Made by a program: the position numbers and the translations under genes. This document shows, one piece after another, positions 1 through 6,914 of a DNA stretch of 13,104 nucleotides (positions are counted from its first letter, which is position 1; every line of letters begins with the position of its first letter). Origin of the DNA: Spirochaetales bacterium (lineage in GTDB: Bacteria > Spirochaetota > Spirochaetia > SPDA01); the NCBI GenBank assembly GCA_004525155.1, contig SPDA01000014.1, positions 1 to 13,104 of the forward strand, in the 5' to 3' direction. Below the pieces are notes generated by a model that saw nothing but the letters and a program-made list of their open reading frames with translations, was not told where the DNA came from and searched no databases.

Positions 1-1353
1 AGGCAGGTGAGGGTCGCCGTTGCAGGAGATGTGAGCAGGCTTAAAGGCGCGGCGGAACGCAACTTTGCCATTATACGGAAAATGAATCTGCTGATAATTC
101 AGGTCTCCGCCTCGGCGGATCTGCTCCCGGGAATAGAGGAGGCGGACGCGGTTGTCGACGCCCTTTTCGGTACCGGGCTTTCGAGAGCTGTAGACGGCCT
201 GTTCGCAGACCTTATCCGCCTCATGAACGGGTGCGGAAAACCGGTGATAAGCCTGGACATACCCTCCGGAGTGAACGGCGACACGGGGCAGATCCTGGGA
301 ACGGCGGTCAGGGCCCTGGCCACCGTGACCTTCGGTCTGCCCAAGTACGGAAACCTGCTGTACCCGGGCGCCTCTAACGGGGGCAGGCTTTACGTAAGCC
401 ACATCTCCTTTCCGCCCGGGCATTACGGCAGTTCCGGCATCCGCGCCGAAACAAACGAGGCTCTCACCCTGCCTCCCAGGAACCCCGCCGGCCACAAGGG
501 CAGTTTCGGGCATGCCCTGTTTATCGCAGGCGCCGCGGGTTATTACGGAGCGCCGCTTTTTGCCGCCATGGCGATGCTCAGGGCGGGGGGAGGCTATTCC
601 CGGCTTGCGGCCCCTTTAAGGGTATGCGAACACGCGGCCATGCAGGCAAGGGAACTGGTCTGTCATCCCATGGAAGAAACCGCGGAGGGTTCCCTGGCGC
701 TTGAAAACGCGGATAAACTTTTAAGCCTTTCGGCGGATTCTGATTTCGTCGTCCTGGGACCGGGCATCTCGCTGGATCGGGAAACACGGGAGCTTGTTTT
801 CAGATTGGCCGGGCACATCGAAAAGCCCCTGCTCCTCGACGGCGACGCGCTTACCGCTCTGGTGGAAAGACCGGATATAATTGCCAAGCGGAAGTTTCCC
901 ACGATTCTCACGCCCCATGCGGGGGAGTTCGCGCGTCTTACGGGGACTGATGCGGCGTCGGTGGAGGCGGACAGGATTACCTCCCTCTGCAGGGCCCTTG
1001 AGCGGTTCGGGTGTCATATCCTCCTCAAAGGGGCGCACAGCCTTGCCGGCATGCCGGACGGATCCGTCTTCATAAACCTTTCGGGCAATTCCGGCATGGC
1101 TACGGCCGGCTCCGGAGACGTTCTCACGGGCGCCGTTGCCGCCATGTTCGCGCTTTTTTCGGGGGATGGGGAGGACCGGACCGGCAAGGCTCTGCGGAAC
1201 GGGGTTTTTGTGCACGGCCTGGCCGGAGACATTGCCGCGGAAAGGCTGGGGCAGGACGGCATGACGGCATCGGACATTTTGTCCTGCCTGCCGGAAGCTG
1301 TCCGAAGGCTGAGAACCGGAGAATACGGCAGAACCGAACCTGTTGTTGTTTGA
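1..1353 (+). CDS. nnr: Bifunctional NAD(P)H-hydrate epimerase / ADP-dependent (S)-NAD(P)H-hydrate dehydratase, 5' end cut off
   Basis: This cytosolic enzyme repairs hydrated NADH/NADPH: the N-terminal YjeF domain epimerises R- and S-NAD(P)HX and the C-terminal NnrD domain dehydrates S-NAD(P)HX using ADP. The frame is open from base 1, giving 450 visible residues. The fragment starts inside the epimerase fold (VRVAVAGD, then SRLKGAAERN), so the GTG at 7 is not the true start; roughly 60-80 N-terminal residues are missing. Epimerase motifs are DALFGTGL (about residue 53) and SLDIPSGVNGDTG (84-96). The dehydratase begins near 155 with NPAGHKGSFG, followed by GPGISLD (253-259), LLDGDAL, LTPHAGEF and the nucleotide-binding AGSGDVLTG (369-377), whose Asp373 is the expected catalytic residue. 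Both domains look intact apart from the edge. It ends 34 bases before the desaturase start with no terminator visible, so co-transcription is plausible. Family identification is secure. Confidence 0.96.
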   Translation, partial: RQVRVAVAGDVSRLKGAAERNFAIIRKMNLLIIQVSASADLLPGIEEADAVVDALFGTGLSRAVDGLFADLIRLMNGCGKPVISLDIPSGVNGDTGQILGTAVRALATVTFGLPKYGNLLYPGASNGGRLYVSHISFPPGHYGSSGIRAETNEALTLPPRNPAGHKGSFGHALFIAGAAGYYGAPLFAAMAMLRAGGGYSRLAAPLRVCEHAAMQARELVCHPMEETAEGSLALENADKLLSLSADSDFVVLGPGISLDRETRELVFRLAGHIEKPLLLDGDALTALVERPDIIAKRKFPTILTPHAGEFARLTGTDAASVEADRITSLCRALERFGCHILLKGAHSLAGMPDGSVFINLSGNSGMATAGSGDVLTGAVAAMFALFSGDGEDRTGKALRNGVFVHGLAGDIAAERLGQDGMTASDILSCLPEAVRRLRTGEYGRTEPVVV

Positions 1354-1372
1354 AAGGGACACGTATCCTGTG

Positions 1373-1380
1373 AAGGAGGA
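1373..1380 (+). promoter_or_regulatory. Shine-Dalgarno site fixing the desaturase start
   Basis: AAGGAGGA lies 7 bases before the ATG at 1388. The reading frame stays open upstream to a TTG at 1343 that overlaps the end of the preceding gene, but that codon has no ribosome site, so 1388 is preferred. Confidence 0.85.
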
Positions 1381-1387
1381 AGGGGTA

Positions 1388-2401
1388 ATGACAAGACCGG
1401 AAGAAGTCCTGGATGTAAAGGAATGGTTTACCTGTAATGTACCGCGAAAAGATTTGAAAATATTATTGAAGAGGGATAACTACCATGCGGCATTTTACTT
1501 CGGCCTATGGTTTCTGCTGCTGGGCGCAACCGGTTACCTTGCATTTTATACCTGGCCGACGCTGTGGGCAATCCCGGCCTTTCTCCTCTACGGTGTCGTT
1601 TATTCAAGCGGAAATGCAAGGTGGCATGAAGCGAGCCACGGTACGGCTTTCAAAACATCCTGGGTAAATGATGTCTTCTATTTCTTCTGCGGAGCAATGG
1701 AACTGAGGGATACGGTTGATTTCAGATGGAGCCATGCGCGGCACCACTCCTATACCCTGATGAGGGGCGTTGATGCCGAGATTCCCGCGGACAGGCCTCC
1801 CAATCTGTTTTTTGTCGTACTGGATTTTTTCTATCTATACAACGGGACTTTTGCGCTTATCAACCTTTTTCTGCATTCCGTAGGCATTCCCTCGAAAAAG
1901 GTGCGGGCCTATGTGCCGAAAGAGGAGTACCGGTCCCTGTTCTGGTCCGCCCGCGCCGTATTGGCTCTCCATGGAGCGGTTATTGTTCTTTCCATACTGA
2001 CCCGGAGCATTCTTCCCCTGCTGTTCTTTACGCTGCCCCGGTTTTACGGCGGAATTCTGCAATGGAGTTTTATTCTGTCCCAGCATGCCGGAATGCACGA
2101 GAATGTCTGGGACCACCGCCTCTGCACGCGTTCCGTCCGCTGTAATTTTGTTTTCAGTTTTCTGTTCATGAATATGGAGAACCATGTTGAGCATCATATG
2201 TATCCGCTGGTCCCTTTTCATGCTCTTCCCGCTCTGAGCCGACGCATCAAGGCTGAGATGGTTTCGGAATACCCTTCTCTCGCGGGCGCATTGTTAATTG
2301 AAATTTTTCCGGCACTGCTCAGACAATGGAAAGAACCCGGCTTTTCCGTTGCACGGACGCTGCCCGGGACGGGTGAAGGAGAAAACAAGGATGGCGGATG
2401 A
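1388..2401 (+). CDS. Membrane di-iron fatty acid desaturase/hydroxylase, MocD-like
   Basis: The 337-residue integral membrane protein belongs to the fatty acid desaturase/alkane hydroxylase superfamily, which uses O2, a His-bound di-iron centre and external electrons to desaturate or hydroxylate lipid-like substrates. The histidine boxes are HEASH (80-84), HARHH (116-120) and HVEHH (266-270), with an extra QHAGMH (232-237). Hydrophobic segments lie near 37-54, 57-73, 140-163, 187-215 and 253-262, so the His boxes would face the cytoplasm in the usual topology. Its stop overlaps the start of a Rieske ferredoxin gene by 11 bases, which strongly suggests that ferredoxin is its electron donor. 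This arrangement resembles the mocD/mocE pair known from rhizobial rhizopine catabolism, but no other rhizopine gene is present, so the substrate is unknown. The superfamily call is secure; desaturase versus hydroxylase cannot be decided from sequence. Confidence 0.92.
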   Translation: MTRPEEVLDVKEWFTCNVPRKDLKILLKRDNYHAAFYFGLWFLLLGATGYLAFYTWPTLWAIPAFLLYGVVYSSGNARWHEASHGTAFKTSWVNDVFYFFCGAMELRDTVDFRWSHARHHSYTLMRGVDAEIPADRPPNLFFVVLDFFYLYNGTFALINLFLHSVGIPSKKVRAYVPKEEYRSLFWSARAVLALHGAVIVLSILTRSILPLLFFTLPRFYGGILQWSFILSQHAGMHENVWDHRLCTRSVRCNFVFSFLFMNMENHVEHHMYPLVPFHALPALSRRIKAEMVSEYPSLAGALLIEIFPALLRQWKEPGFSVARTLPGTGEGENKDGG

Positions 2402-2720
2402 TAAAAAGTGGGTCAAGGTATGCAGAACCGATGAGATTGAAGTGGACGATGTGTACGGTTCAGAGATTGAAGGCAGTTCCTACGCAGTTTACCGTCTCAA
2501 GGACAGGTATTATGCCACCGAAGGTCTGTGCACGCATGAGCAGGCGAAATTATGCCTCGGGTACCTGGACGGAACGATTATAGAATGTCCGAAACACAAT
2601 GCCAGGTTCGATATTACAACAGGCAGGGCGCTGCGGAAGCCGGCAGTAAAGGACCTTAAGACCTATGCCGTGAAAGAGGAAAACGGGTTGTTATATATCG
2701 GGCTGCCGATCACGGGCTAG
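2391..2720 (+). CDS. Small Rieske [2Fe-2S] ferredoxin, MocE-like
   Basis: The 109-residue soluble protein is a single Rieske domain. The cluster ligands are Cys47-Thr-His49 and Cys66-Pro-Lys-His69 in the classic CxH...CxxH arrangement, followed by NARFDITTGRAL, typical of bacterial oxygenase-type Rieske ferredoxins. The second Cys lacks the additional disulphide-forming cysteines of respiratory Rieske proteins; Cys55 is an extra one between the ligand pairs. The ATG at 2391 is preceded by GAAGGAG (2375-2381) with 9-base spacing and overlaps the desaturase stop, so translation is likely coupled. The frame is open further upstream to 2298, but those codons lie inside the desaturase and precede the Rieske fold, so they are not used. 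It most likely passes electrons to the desaturase/hydroxylase; the ferredoxin reductase that would feed it is not in this window. Confidence 0.93.
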   Translation: MADDKKWVKVCRTDEIEVDDVYGSEIEGSSYAVYRLKDRYYATEGLCTHEQAKLCLGYLDGTIIECPKHNARFDITTGRALRKPAVKDLKTYAVKEENGLLYIGLPITG

Positions 2721-2761
2721 GCGGCGCCGGCAGCAGGTGTATCAGCCGCAGTTGTTTTTTT
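2721..2761 (+). terminator. Possible intrinsic terminator after the desaturase-ferredoxin pair
   Basis: GCGGC (2721-2725) can pair with GCCGC (2745-2749) around a 19-base loop, and a seven-T run follows at 2755-2761. The stem is short and the loop long. A competing 7-bp inverted repeat, GCTGCCG (2702-2708) with CGGCAGC (2728-2734), spans the ferredoxin stop codon. The T run supports termination, but the call is weak. Confidence 0.4.
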
Positions 2762-2781
2762 AGATGGTTTATGCATAGAAT
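2752..2781 (+). promoter_or_regulatory. Candidate promoter for a leaderless PHP phosphatase transcript
   Basis: TTGTTT (2752-2757) and TAGAAT (2776-2781) are separated by 18 bases. The -10 box ends only 5 bases before the ATG at 2787, so transcription would begin at or very near the start codon. The -35 box overlaps the T run of the proposed upstream terminator. The -10 match is good and the -35 match poor. Confidence 0.35.
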
Positions 2782-2786
2782 GCCTC

Positions 2787-3629
2787 ATGCACCTCACGAA
2801 CTACCACACCCACAGCAGGTTCTGCGACGGCAAGGGGGAACCTGAAGATTACGTGAAGGAAGCCATCAGTCGCGGGTTTAAGGCCCTGGGTTTTTCGAGC
2901 CACGCGCCCGTGCCTTTTCCCACTACCTGGATTATGGCGCGTGAGAATCTGGAACACTATGTGCGGGAGATAAACCGGCTCAAATCCGCGTATCAGGGAC
3001 AGATCCAGATCTATCTCGGCCTGGAGATTGATTACATTCCCGGCACTGTTTTCCCCGGTATGTCTGAGCTTGAACCATGCAATCTCGATTATACCCTGGG
3101 ATCCGTACATTTCGTTGCGACGGCCGGAGATAACAGGCATCTTACGGTGGACAGCCCGGGCGAGGAGTTCGAGGTTTTGTTTCACCGGGAATTCAAGAGC
3201 GACGCGCCTGCCCTGGGTAGCCGCTACTTCAGCCTTATGCGGGAGATGCTCACAGCACACAGGCCGGACATCCTCGGCCACATGGATATCGTCAAGCTCC
3301 AGAACAACAGGGCCTTCTATTTTAAGGAGGATGATTCCTGGTACCTCGAGGAAGTCCTGTCCACTCTGGATACCGCGGCACAGTCCGGCGTTTTTATCGA
3401 AGTCAATACCGGCGGCTGGTCCAGGGGTAAAGTCGATACAACCTACCCGGGATTATGGATCCTCAGGGAATGCCGGAAGAGAAACATTCCCCTGGTGCTT
3501 AACGCGGACGCCCATTCGCCAACAACCATCGACGCTTTTTTTCCTGAAGCGGAGGCTCTCATGCGGGAGGCGGGGTACAGGGAGCGCATGGTGCTGCTGG
3601 ACGGTATCTGGCAGGCGGTGGGCCTGTGA
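2787..3629 (+). CDS. PHP-family histidinol-phosphatase (HisJ/HisK type)
   Basis: The 280-residue cytosolic metal-dependent phosphatase has a PHP domain over its whole length, matching the usual size of the HisJ/HisK family, which dephosphorylates L-histidinol phosphate in histidine synthesis. Metal-ligand motifs run in order: HTH (His7, His9), FCDG (Asp14), SSHAP (His39), LEIDY (Glu80), GSVH (His108), LGHMD (His165) and NADAH (Asp241, His243). Because His7 is so close to the N terminus and stops lie upstream, the start at 2787 is well fixed, yet there is no Shine-Dalgarno site before it, unlike most neighbours. No other his genes are nearby, so a different phosphoester substrate is possible. 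It is convergent with the histidine kinase gene, 44 bases apart, with no clear terminator between them. Confidence 0.85.
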   Translation: MHLTNYHTHSRFCDGKGEPEDYVKEAISRGFKALGFSSHAPVPFPTTWIMARENLEHYVREINRLKSAYQGQIQIYLGLEIDYIPGTVFPGMSELEPCNLDYTLGSVHFVATAGDNRHLTVDSPGEEFEVLFHREFKSDAPALGSRYFSLMREMLTAHRPDILGHMDIVKLQNNRAFYFKEDDSWYLEEVLSTLDTAAQSGVFIEVNTGGWSRGKVDTTYPGLWILRECRKRNIPLVLNADAHSPTTIDAFFPEAEALMREAGYRERMVLLDGIWQAVGL

Positions 3630-3673
3630 AAAGAGCGGAATTCCCCTCCTTGTTTTTCGTTTGACGGCTTTAT

Positions 3674-5452
3674 TTATTTGCTGAAGGCAATTTTTATCAC
3701 GGTGCCGTTTCCGCCTGCGATTTCGACTGTTCCGCTGAGCTGTGCGGTCAGCATTTTGACCACCAGCAGGCCGAAACTGTCCGGGGTTTCCACGTTAAGT
3801 CCCTTGGGCAGTCCTATGCCGTCATCCGTGATGACCAGTATTACCATATCTTCCGTTTCCTTCAAGTCAACACCGATTATTCCCTTTTTTCCGTCAGGAA
3901 AGGCGTATTTCAGACAATTCGTCAAAAGCTCATTCAGGATAAGCCCCAGGATTATTGCCCGTTCATGATTCAGGCGGACCCCCTGTAAACTGGCGGAGAG
4001 CCTGATTCTATCCGTATCAAAGGCATAGGTTTTGAAAAGGGAATCGGCAAGATGCTGAATGTATAGCTGCAGATCGACGCTGCCGAAGTCATCAGATTTG
4101 TATAACTGATCATAAACAGAAGCCACAGAATGAATGCGGTCCTGCGCCTCTTCCAGAACCCTGCGGGATTTCTCCTCCGATATTTTGGATGTTTCAAGGC
4201 TTAGAAAATCTTTGACAAGGTTAAGATTGTTCTTAACCCTGTGCTGAAGTTCCTTCATCAGGAATTCCTTCTGCTGGACCAGGCTTTTAAGCGCATTTTC
4301 CGCCTTCTTCCGTTCCGTGATGTTGCTGACATGCACTAAATACCCGTTTTGGTCTTCAAAGCCGACATCCCATCGGGTTATGAAACATTCAAGATAGCAC
4401 TGGCCGGATTTGGTCGTCGCATACAGGGCAAGTTTTTTAATTAATTCAAAATCAAACAGCGTTTCGAATCTGACCGATTCACCCAGTAATAAACGTTTTT
4501 TTGCATCGGCCGGCACATTCGGATCCTCGAAGAGTTTGAACCCTTTCACCTGTTGGAAATGGTTCACCCCGAACATTTCCAGACAGGCCTTGTTTGCATC
4601 TATCAACAGCCCCTGCGAGTTGAATAACTCAATGCCTATGGGAGCTTGAGAAAACATCGTTCTGAAGCGGGTTTCGCTGCTTTTCAAGGCTTCCTCTGTA
4701 TGTTTGCGGGCGGTAATGTCCTGTATGGTGCCGTACAGGGAGAGAATAATGCCTTCACTATCGAAAGTGACTTCACCCAGGCCGTGAACCCATCTGATCC
4801 CGCCGTCGGACTTGCGGACAATTCTGTATTCCCTGTTAAACGGCTGTCGCTTCGCAATGACTTCTTCTCTCAGGTACCGGTCCATCATTTCCCTGTCGCC
4901 GGGATGCACTATTTCCAGCCAGCTTTGAACGCTTCTGCTGTAATCCGGATCTATGCCGAAAATCTGATTGAGGACCTCGGATGATTCCCAGACCCCGGTG
5001 ACGAAATCGGTTTTGTAGGAGCCTATGAATGCGGCGCGCTGTGACTCCTTGAAGAAATATTCACTCTCGGAAAGCGCCATCTCCGCCATTTTACGTTCTG
5101 AAATATCTTTTATTTCATGTAATAATTCACGGACCTCTCCCTTTTCATCGGGAATGGGATAAACCGTCACCTGGCTGAATTTTCCATCGATCAGGAATTC
5201 GAAGGTTTCTTTTGCCTTTGTTCTGAGGGACCGTTCGCAGGGACATTCCGGCCGGGCAGGGTTTTGATCATGAAACAGTTCGCAGCATTTTTTACCGATA
5301 ATGTCTATCCGGTTCAACCCGAGCGCTTTACAGCCAGCACTGTTGATTTCCAGTACAATGCCGTCTTTTGAAATAATGGACATGCTTTCGGTTATTGCTT
5401 CGATTGCCGAATGCCATTTGTCGGCAGTCGACGGCTGGTTTTTAATTGGCAA
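3674..5452 (-). CDS. Soluble three-PAS sensor histidine kinase, HisKA_2 type
   Basis: This 592-residue kinase has no membrane segment and would sense a cytoplasmic signal. It has three PAS domains (about 13-122, 131-250 and 258-385), a short coiled linker, then a HisKA_2 dimerisation domain with the phospho-acceptor His404 in LQHRVKNNL, and a HATPase domain. The ATPase shows the N box ILNELLTN (Asn507, Asn512), the G1 box DDGIGLP (543-549) and SFGL (559-562). PAS 1 carries an unusual Cys/His group: Cys41, Cys56, Cys57, His61, Cys70 and Cys72. PAS 2 has the HPGDR motif of PAS_3-type domains. The start is TTG at 5452, supported by AGGGAG 8 bases upstream; the first in-frame ATG is 23 codons inside PAS 1. 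No response regulator is adjacent, so it acts as an orphan kinase here; its signal and partner are unknown. Confidence 0.92.
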   Translation of the reverse strand: MPIKNQPSTADKWHSAIEAITESMSIISKDGIVLEINSAGCKALGLNRIDIIGKKCCELFHDQNPARPECPCERSLRTKAKETFEFLIDGKFSQVTVYPIPDEKGEVRELLHEIKDISERKMAEMALSESEYFFKESQRAAFIGSYKTDFVTGVWESSEVLNQIFGIDPDYSRSVQSWLEIVHPGDREMMDRYLREEVIAKRQPFNREYRIVRKSDGGIRWVHGLGEVTFDSEGIILSLYGTIQDITARKHTEEALKSSETRFRTMFSQAPIGIELFNSQGLLIDANKACLEMFGVNHFQQVKGFKLFEDPNVPADAKKRLLLGESVRFETLFDFELIKKLALYATTKSGQCYLECFITRWDVGFEDQNGYLVHVSNITERKKAENALKSLVQQKEFLMKELQHRVKNNLNLVKDFLSLETSKISEEKSRRVLEEAQDRIHSVASVYDQLYKSDDFGSVDLQLYIQHLADSLFKTYAFDTDRIRLSASLQGVRLNHERAIILGLILNELLTNCLKYAFPDGKKGIIGVDLKETEDMVILVITDDGIGLPKGLNVETPDSFGLLVVKMLTAQLSGTVEIAGGNGTVIKIAFSK

Positions 5453-5460
5453 CGACCTGG

Positions 5461-5466
5461 CTCCCT
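5461..5466 (-). promoter_or_regulatory. Shine-Dalgarno site supporting the TTG start of the kinase
   Basis: On the minus strand AGGGAG lies 8 bases before the TTG at 5452-5450. No ATG is available nearby upstream, so the TTG is the likely initiation codon. Confidence 0.7.
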
Positions 5467-5507
5467 AAAATTTTTACCTGTTGCGGAAAACAAGGTTCCC
5501 GTCTTTG

Positions 5508-5535
5508 AATATAAAATGTCTAATATCTCTGTAAA
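5508..5535 (-). promoter_or_regulatory. Sigma70-like promoter of the histidine kinase gene
   Basis: On the minus strand TTTACA (5535-5530) and TATATT (5513-5508) are separated by 16 bases; each matches the consensus at 5 of 6 positions. Transcription would start near 5501, giving a leader of about 50 bases. This lies in the 134-base gap after the DUF389 gene, so the kinase is probably transcribed separately from it. Confidence 0.6.
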
Positions 5536-5548
5536 ATGTATCACATTT
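5534..5548. repeat. Perfect 6-3-6 inverted repeat overlapping the kinase -35 box
   Basis: AAATGT-ATC-ACATTT is a perfect inverted repeat overlapping the -35 hexamer. The octamer TAAAATGT occurs at 5512-5519 (touching the -10) and again at 5532-5539 (touching the -35), exactly 20 bases apart, about two helical turns. This looks like an operator, possibly for a repressor; the regulator is not identifiable. Confidence 0.5.
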
Positions 5549-5586
5549 CAGTTGAGCTGTAAACTAAGGAAAATATTCATGCCTAT

Positions 5587-6837
5587 TTACGGAATTTCCG
5601 CCGACACAAGGGCCGCGGTCTGCTCGTCGCCCAGAAAAAATACGGTCAAAGTTACGGTCCGCTCCTTTTTCATGATCTTTTTTATATCCTGCAGAACCTC
5701 GTCTTTCAGGATGCCGTAGGAGCCCGGCTTGAGATTCAGGAGAATCAGCCGCGCGTGGTATGTCTCGGATTTTGCGTCGGTCGTGATATCCAGGGAATAG
5801 ATCGATTCTTCCGGAAAACGAGCAACCACGGCCTTGCTTATTATTTCCTTGTCCTTGTTTGTCCTGATAGCTGGAATGGTGAAGAAAACCAGGGGAACGC
5901 ATATGGCAAGCAGCAGGATTGTGGAAATGACAGTCTGCCTCACGAACCGCTTTCTGACCTTGCCGAATTCCTCCGATTCTTCATCTTCCGGATTGAGCTT
6001 GATGAGATAAAAAACCACCAGGGCGGCAAGGGAAATGCAGACAAGATTGATGGCGAAAAGCAGGGCGGCTCCTTTCGCGATTTCCAGATTGAACATGCCG
6101 AGACCTATGCCCACGGTACACAGGGGAGGCATCAGTGCAACTGCAACAGCCACCCCCGGTATGGCGGAAGAGATGCGGTTATTGGCATAGGCATAGGCCC
6201 CGATGAGCCCGCTGGCTATGGCTATGAGGATATCGGCAAAGCTCGGTCTGGTGCGGCCGAGCATCTCATCGGTTATGGATATGTAAGGGATGGCGTAGGT
6301 GATAAGGAAAGTGATTGCCAGAACGATGACGACCCCTTTTACAAGCGTGAGGAGGGTGTTGGCTATCACTTTTCCGCTGCCCCAGAGCACCCCCGCTGAA
6401 AAGCCCAGAATGGGACCCATAAGGGGCGCCACTATCATGGCGCCGATAATGACGGCCGGCGAATTCTGGTAGAGCCCGAAGGTAGCTATTAGGCAGGACA
6501 GAATGAGGAGAATGTAAAACTCGGGCGATTCGGTGGCATTTGCGATGACCGCTTCATAGGTTGCGTATTTCCGGACGGTGCTTTCTTTTTTTTCGTGGAA
6601 CTCCTCGTATTCCTGCCGGAGCCCTCCAAGCCCTCCGCGTACAACCCGGATTTCGCGGGTGCGGATTTTTTTAAAAAGGTGCCTGAGGAAGCTGCCTTCT
6701 TCGATAATTTTCCGTTCCGTGGAAATTTCGTCCACGACCTTGCGCGCGGGTTTTGCCTTTTCCGGCGGTTTATCGGTTTCCTGAACAGGCTGCTCTCTTT
6801 TTACGTTCTTTTCCGGTTTTTTTTCGTTTTCCGCCAT
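5587..6837 (-). CDS. DUF389 family multi-pass membrane protein
   Basis: The 416-residue protein belongs to the DUF389 family of uncharacterised hydrophobic membrane proteins. After a very charged Lys/Glu/Pro-rich N-terminal tail (about 1-70) and a short amphipathic stretch come hydrophobic segments near 107-123, 127-150, 158-187, 200-217, 223-247, 254-279 and 301-322, then a soluble C-terminal domain of about 95 residues. Small-residue-rich motifs in the core include IGAMIVAPLMGPILG (131-145) and AVALMPPLCTVGIGLG (232-247), characteristic of the family and suggesting a helix-packing or transport role, though no function is established. The start at 6837 is set by AAAGGAGG six bases upstream; the frame is open further, but that extra region holds the promoter. 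It is divergent from hom. Biochemical function is unknown. Confidence 0.9.
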   Translation of the reverse strand: MAENEKKPEKNVKREQPVQETDKPPEKAKPARKVVDEISTERKIIEEGSFLRHLFKKIRTREIRVVRGGLGGLRQEYEEFHEKKESTVRKYATYEAVIANATESPEFYILLILSCLIATFGLYQNSPAVIIGAMIVAPLMGPILGFSAGVLWGSGKVIANTLLTLVKGVVIVLAITFLITYAIPYISITDEMLGRTRPSFADILIAIASGLIGAYAYANNRISSAIPGVAVAVALMPPLCTVGIGLGMFNLEIAKGAALLFAINLVCISLAALVVFYLIKLNPEDEESEEFGKVRKRFVRQTVISTILLLAICVPLVFFTIPAIRTNKDKEIISKAVVARFPEESIYSLDITTDAKSETYHARLILLNLKPGSYGILKDEVLQDIKKIMKKERTVTLTVFFLGDEQTAALVSAEIP

Positions 6838-6843
6838 GGCCCG

Positions 6844-6851
6844 CCTCCTTT
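6844..6851 (-). promoter_or_regulatory. Shine-Dalgarno site fixing the DUF389 start
   Basis: On the minus strand AAAGGAGG lies 6 bases before the ATG at 6837-6835. This rules out the longer reading that begins at 6915, within the promoter region. Confidence 0.85.
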
Positions 6852-6865
6852 TGCCTAGGGCGACA

Positions 6866-6894
6866 ATGATATGAAAAAATACATCCAGTGTCCA
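6866..6894 (-). promoter_or_regulatory. Sigma70-like promoter of the DUF389 gene
   Basis: On the minus strand TGGACA (6894-6889) and TATCAT (6871-6866) are 17 bases apart. The -35 matches the consensus at 5 of 6 positions and the -10 at 4 to 5. The predicted leader is short, about 20-25 bases, and contains the strong ribosome site. Confidence 0.55.
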
Positions 6895-6914
6895 TCGGCA
6901 CGGCGCGATTGACA
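6889..6914. repeat. Imperfect palindrome spanning the two divergent -35 boxes
   Basis: TGTCCATCG (6889-6897) and CGATTGACA (6906-6914) are inverted copies with one mismatch in nine, separated by 8 bases. The outer bases are the two opposing -35 boxes, which are symmetric by nature, but the inner ATCG/CGAT extends the symmetry beyond that. It could be a shared operator. Confidence 0.4.

Noticed and set aside
721..1362. Long minus-strand open frame of 213 codons opposite the NAD(P)HX repair gene
   Set aside because: It lies entirely antisense to a clearly conserved enzyme, has no recognisable domain, and is typical of shadow frames in GC-rich DNA.
3630..3673. Possible bidirectional terminator between the PHP and kinase genes
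   Set aside because: The only symmetry is the loopless GGAATTCC palindrome; there is no real stem followed by a T run on either strand.
3028..3684. Plus-strand frame of 218 codons inside the PHP phosphatase gene
   Set aside because: It is a shifted frame over conserved metal-ligand motifs, its composition is Ser/Arg/Pro-rich and unnatural, and no ribosome site supports it.
5534..5548. CRP/FNR-type binding site reading of the inverted repeat
   Set aside because: The spacing and half-sites (AAATGT, 3-base gap) do not fit TGTGA-N6-TCACA or TTGAT-N4-ATCAA, so no known regulator can be assigned.
5755..6399. Plus-strand frame of 214 codons opposite the DUF389 gene
   Set aside because: It is antisense to conserved transmembrane segments and is Gly/Asp/His-rich without motifs, so it is a shadow.
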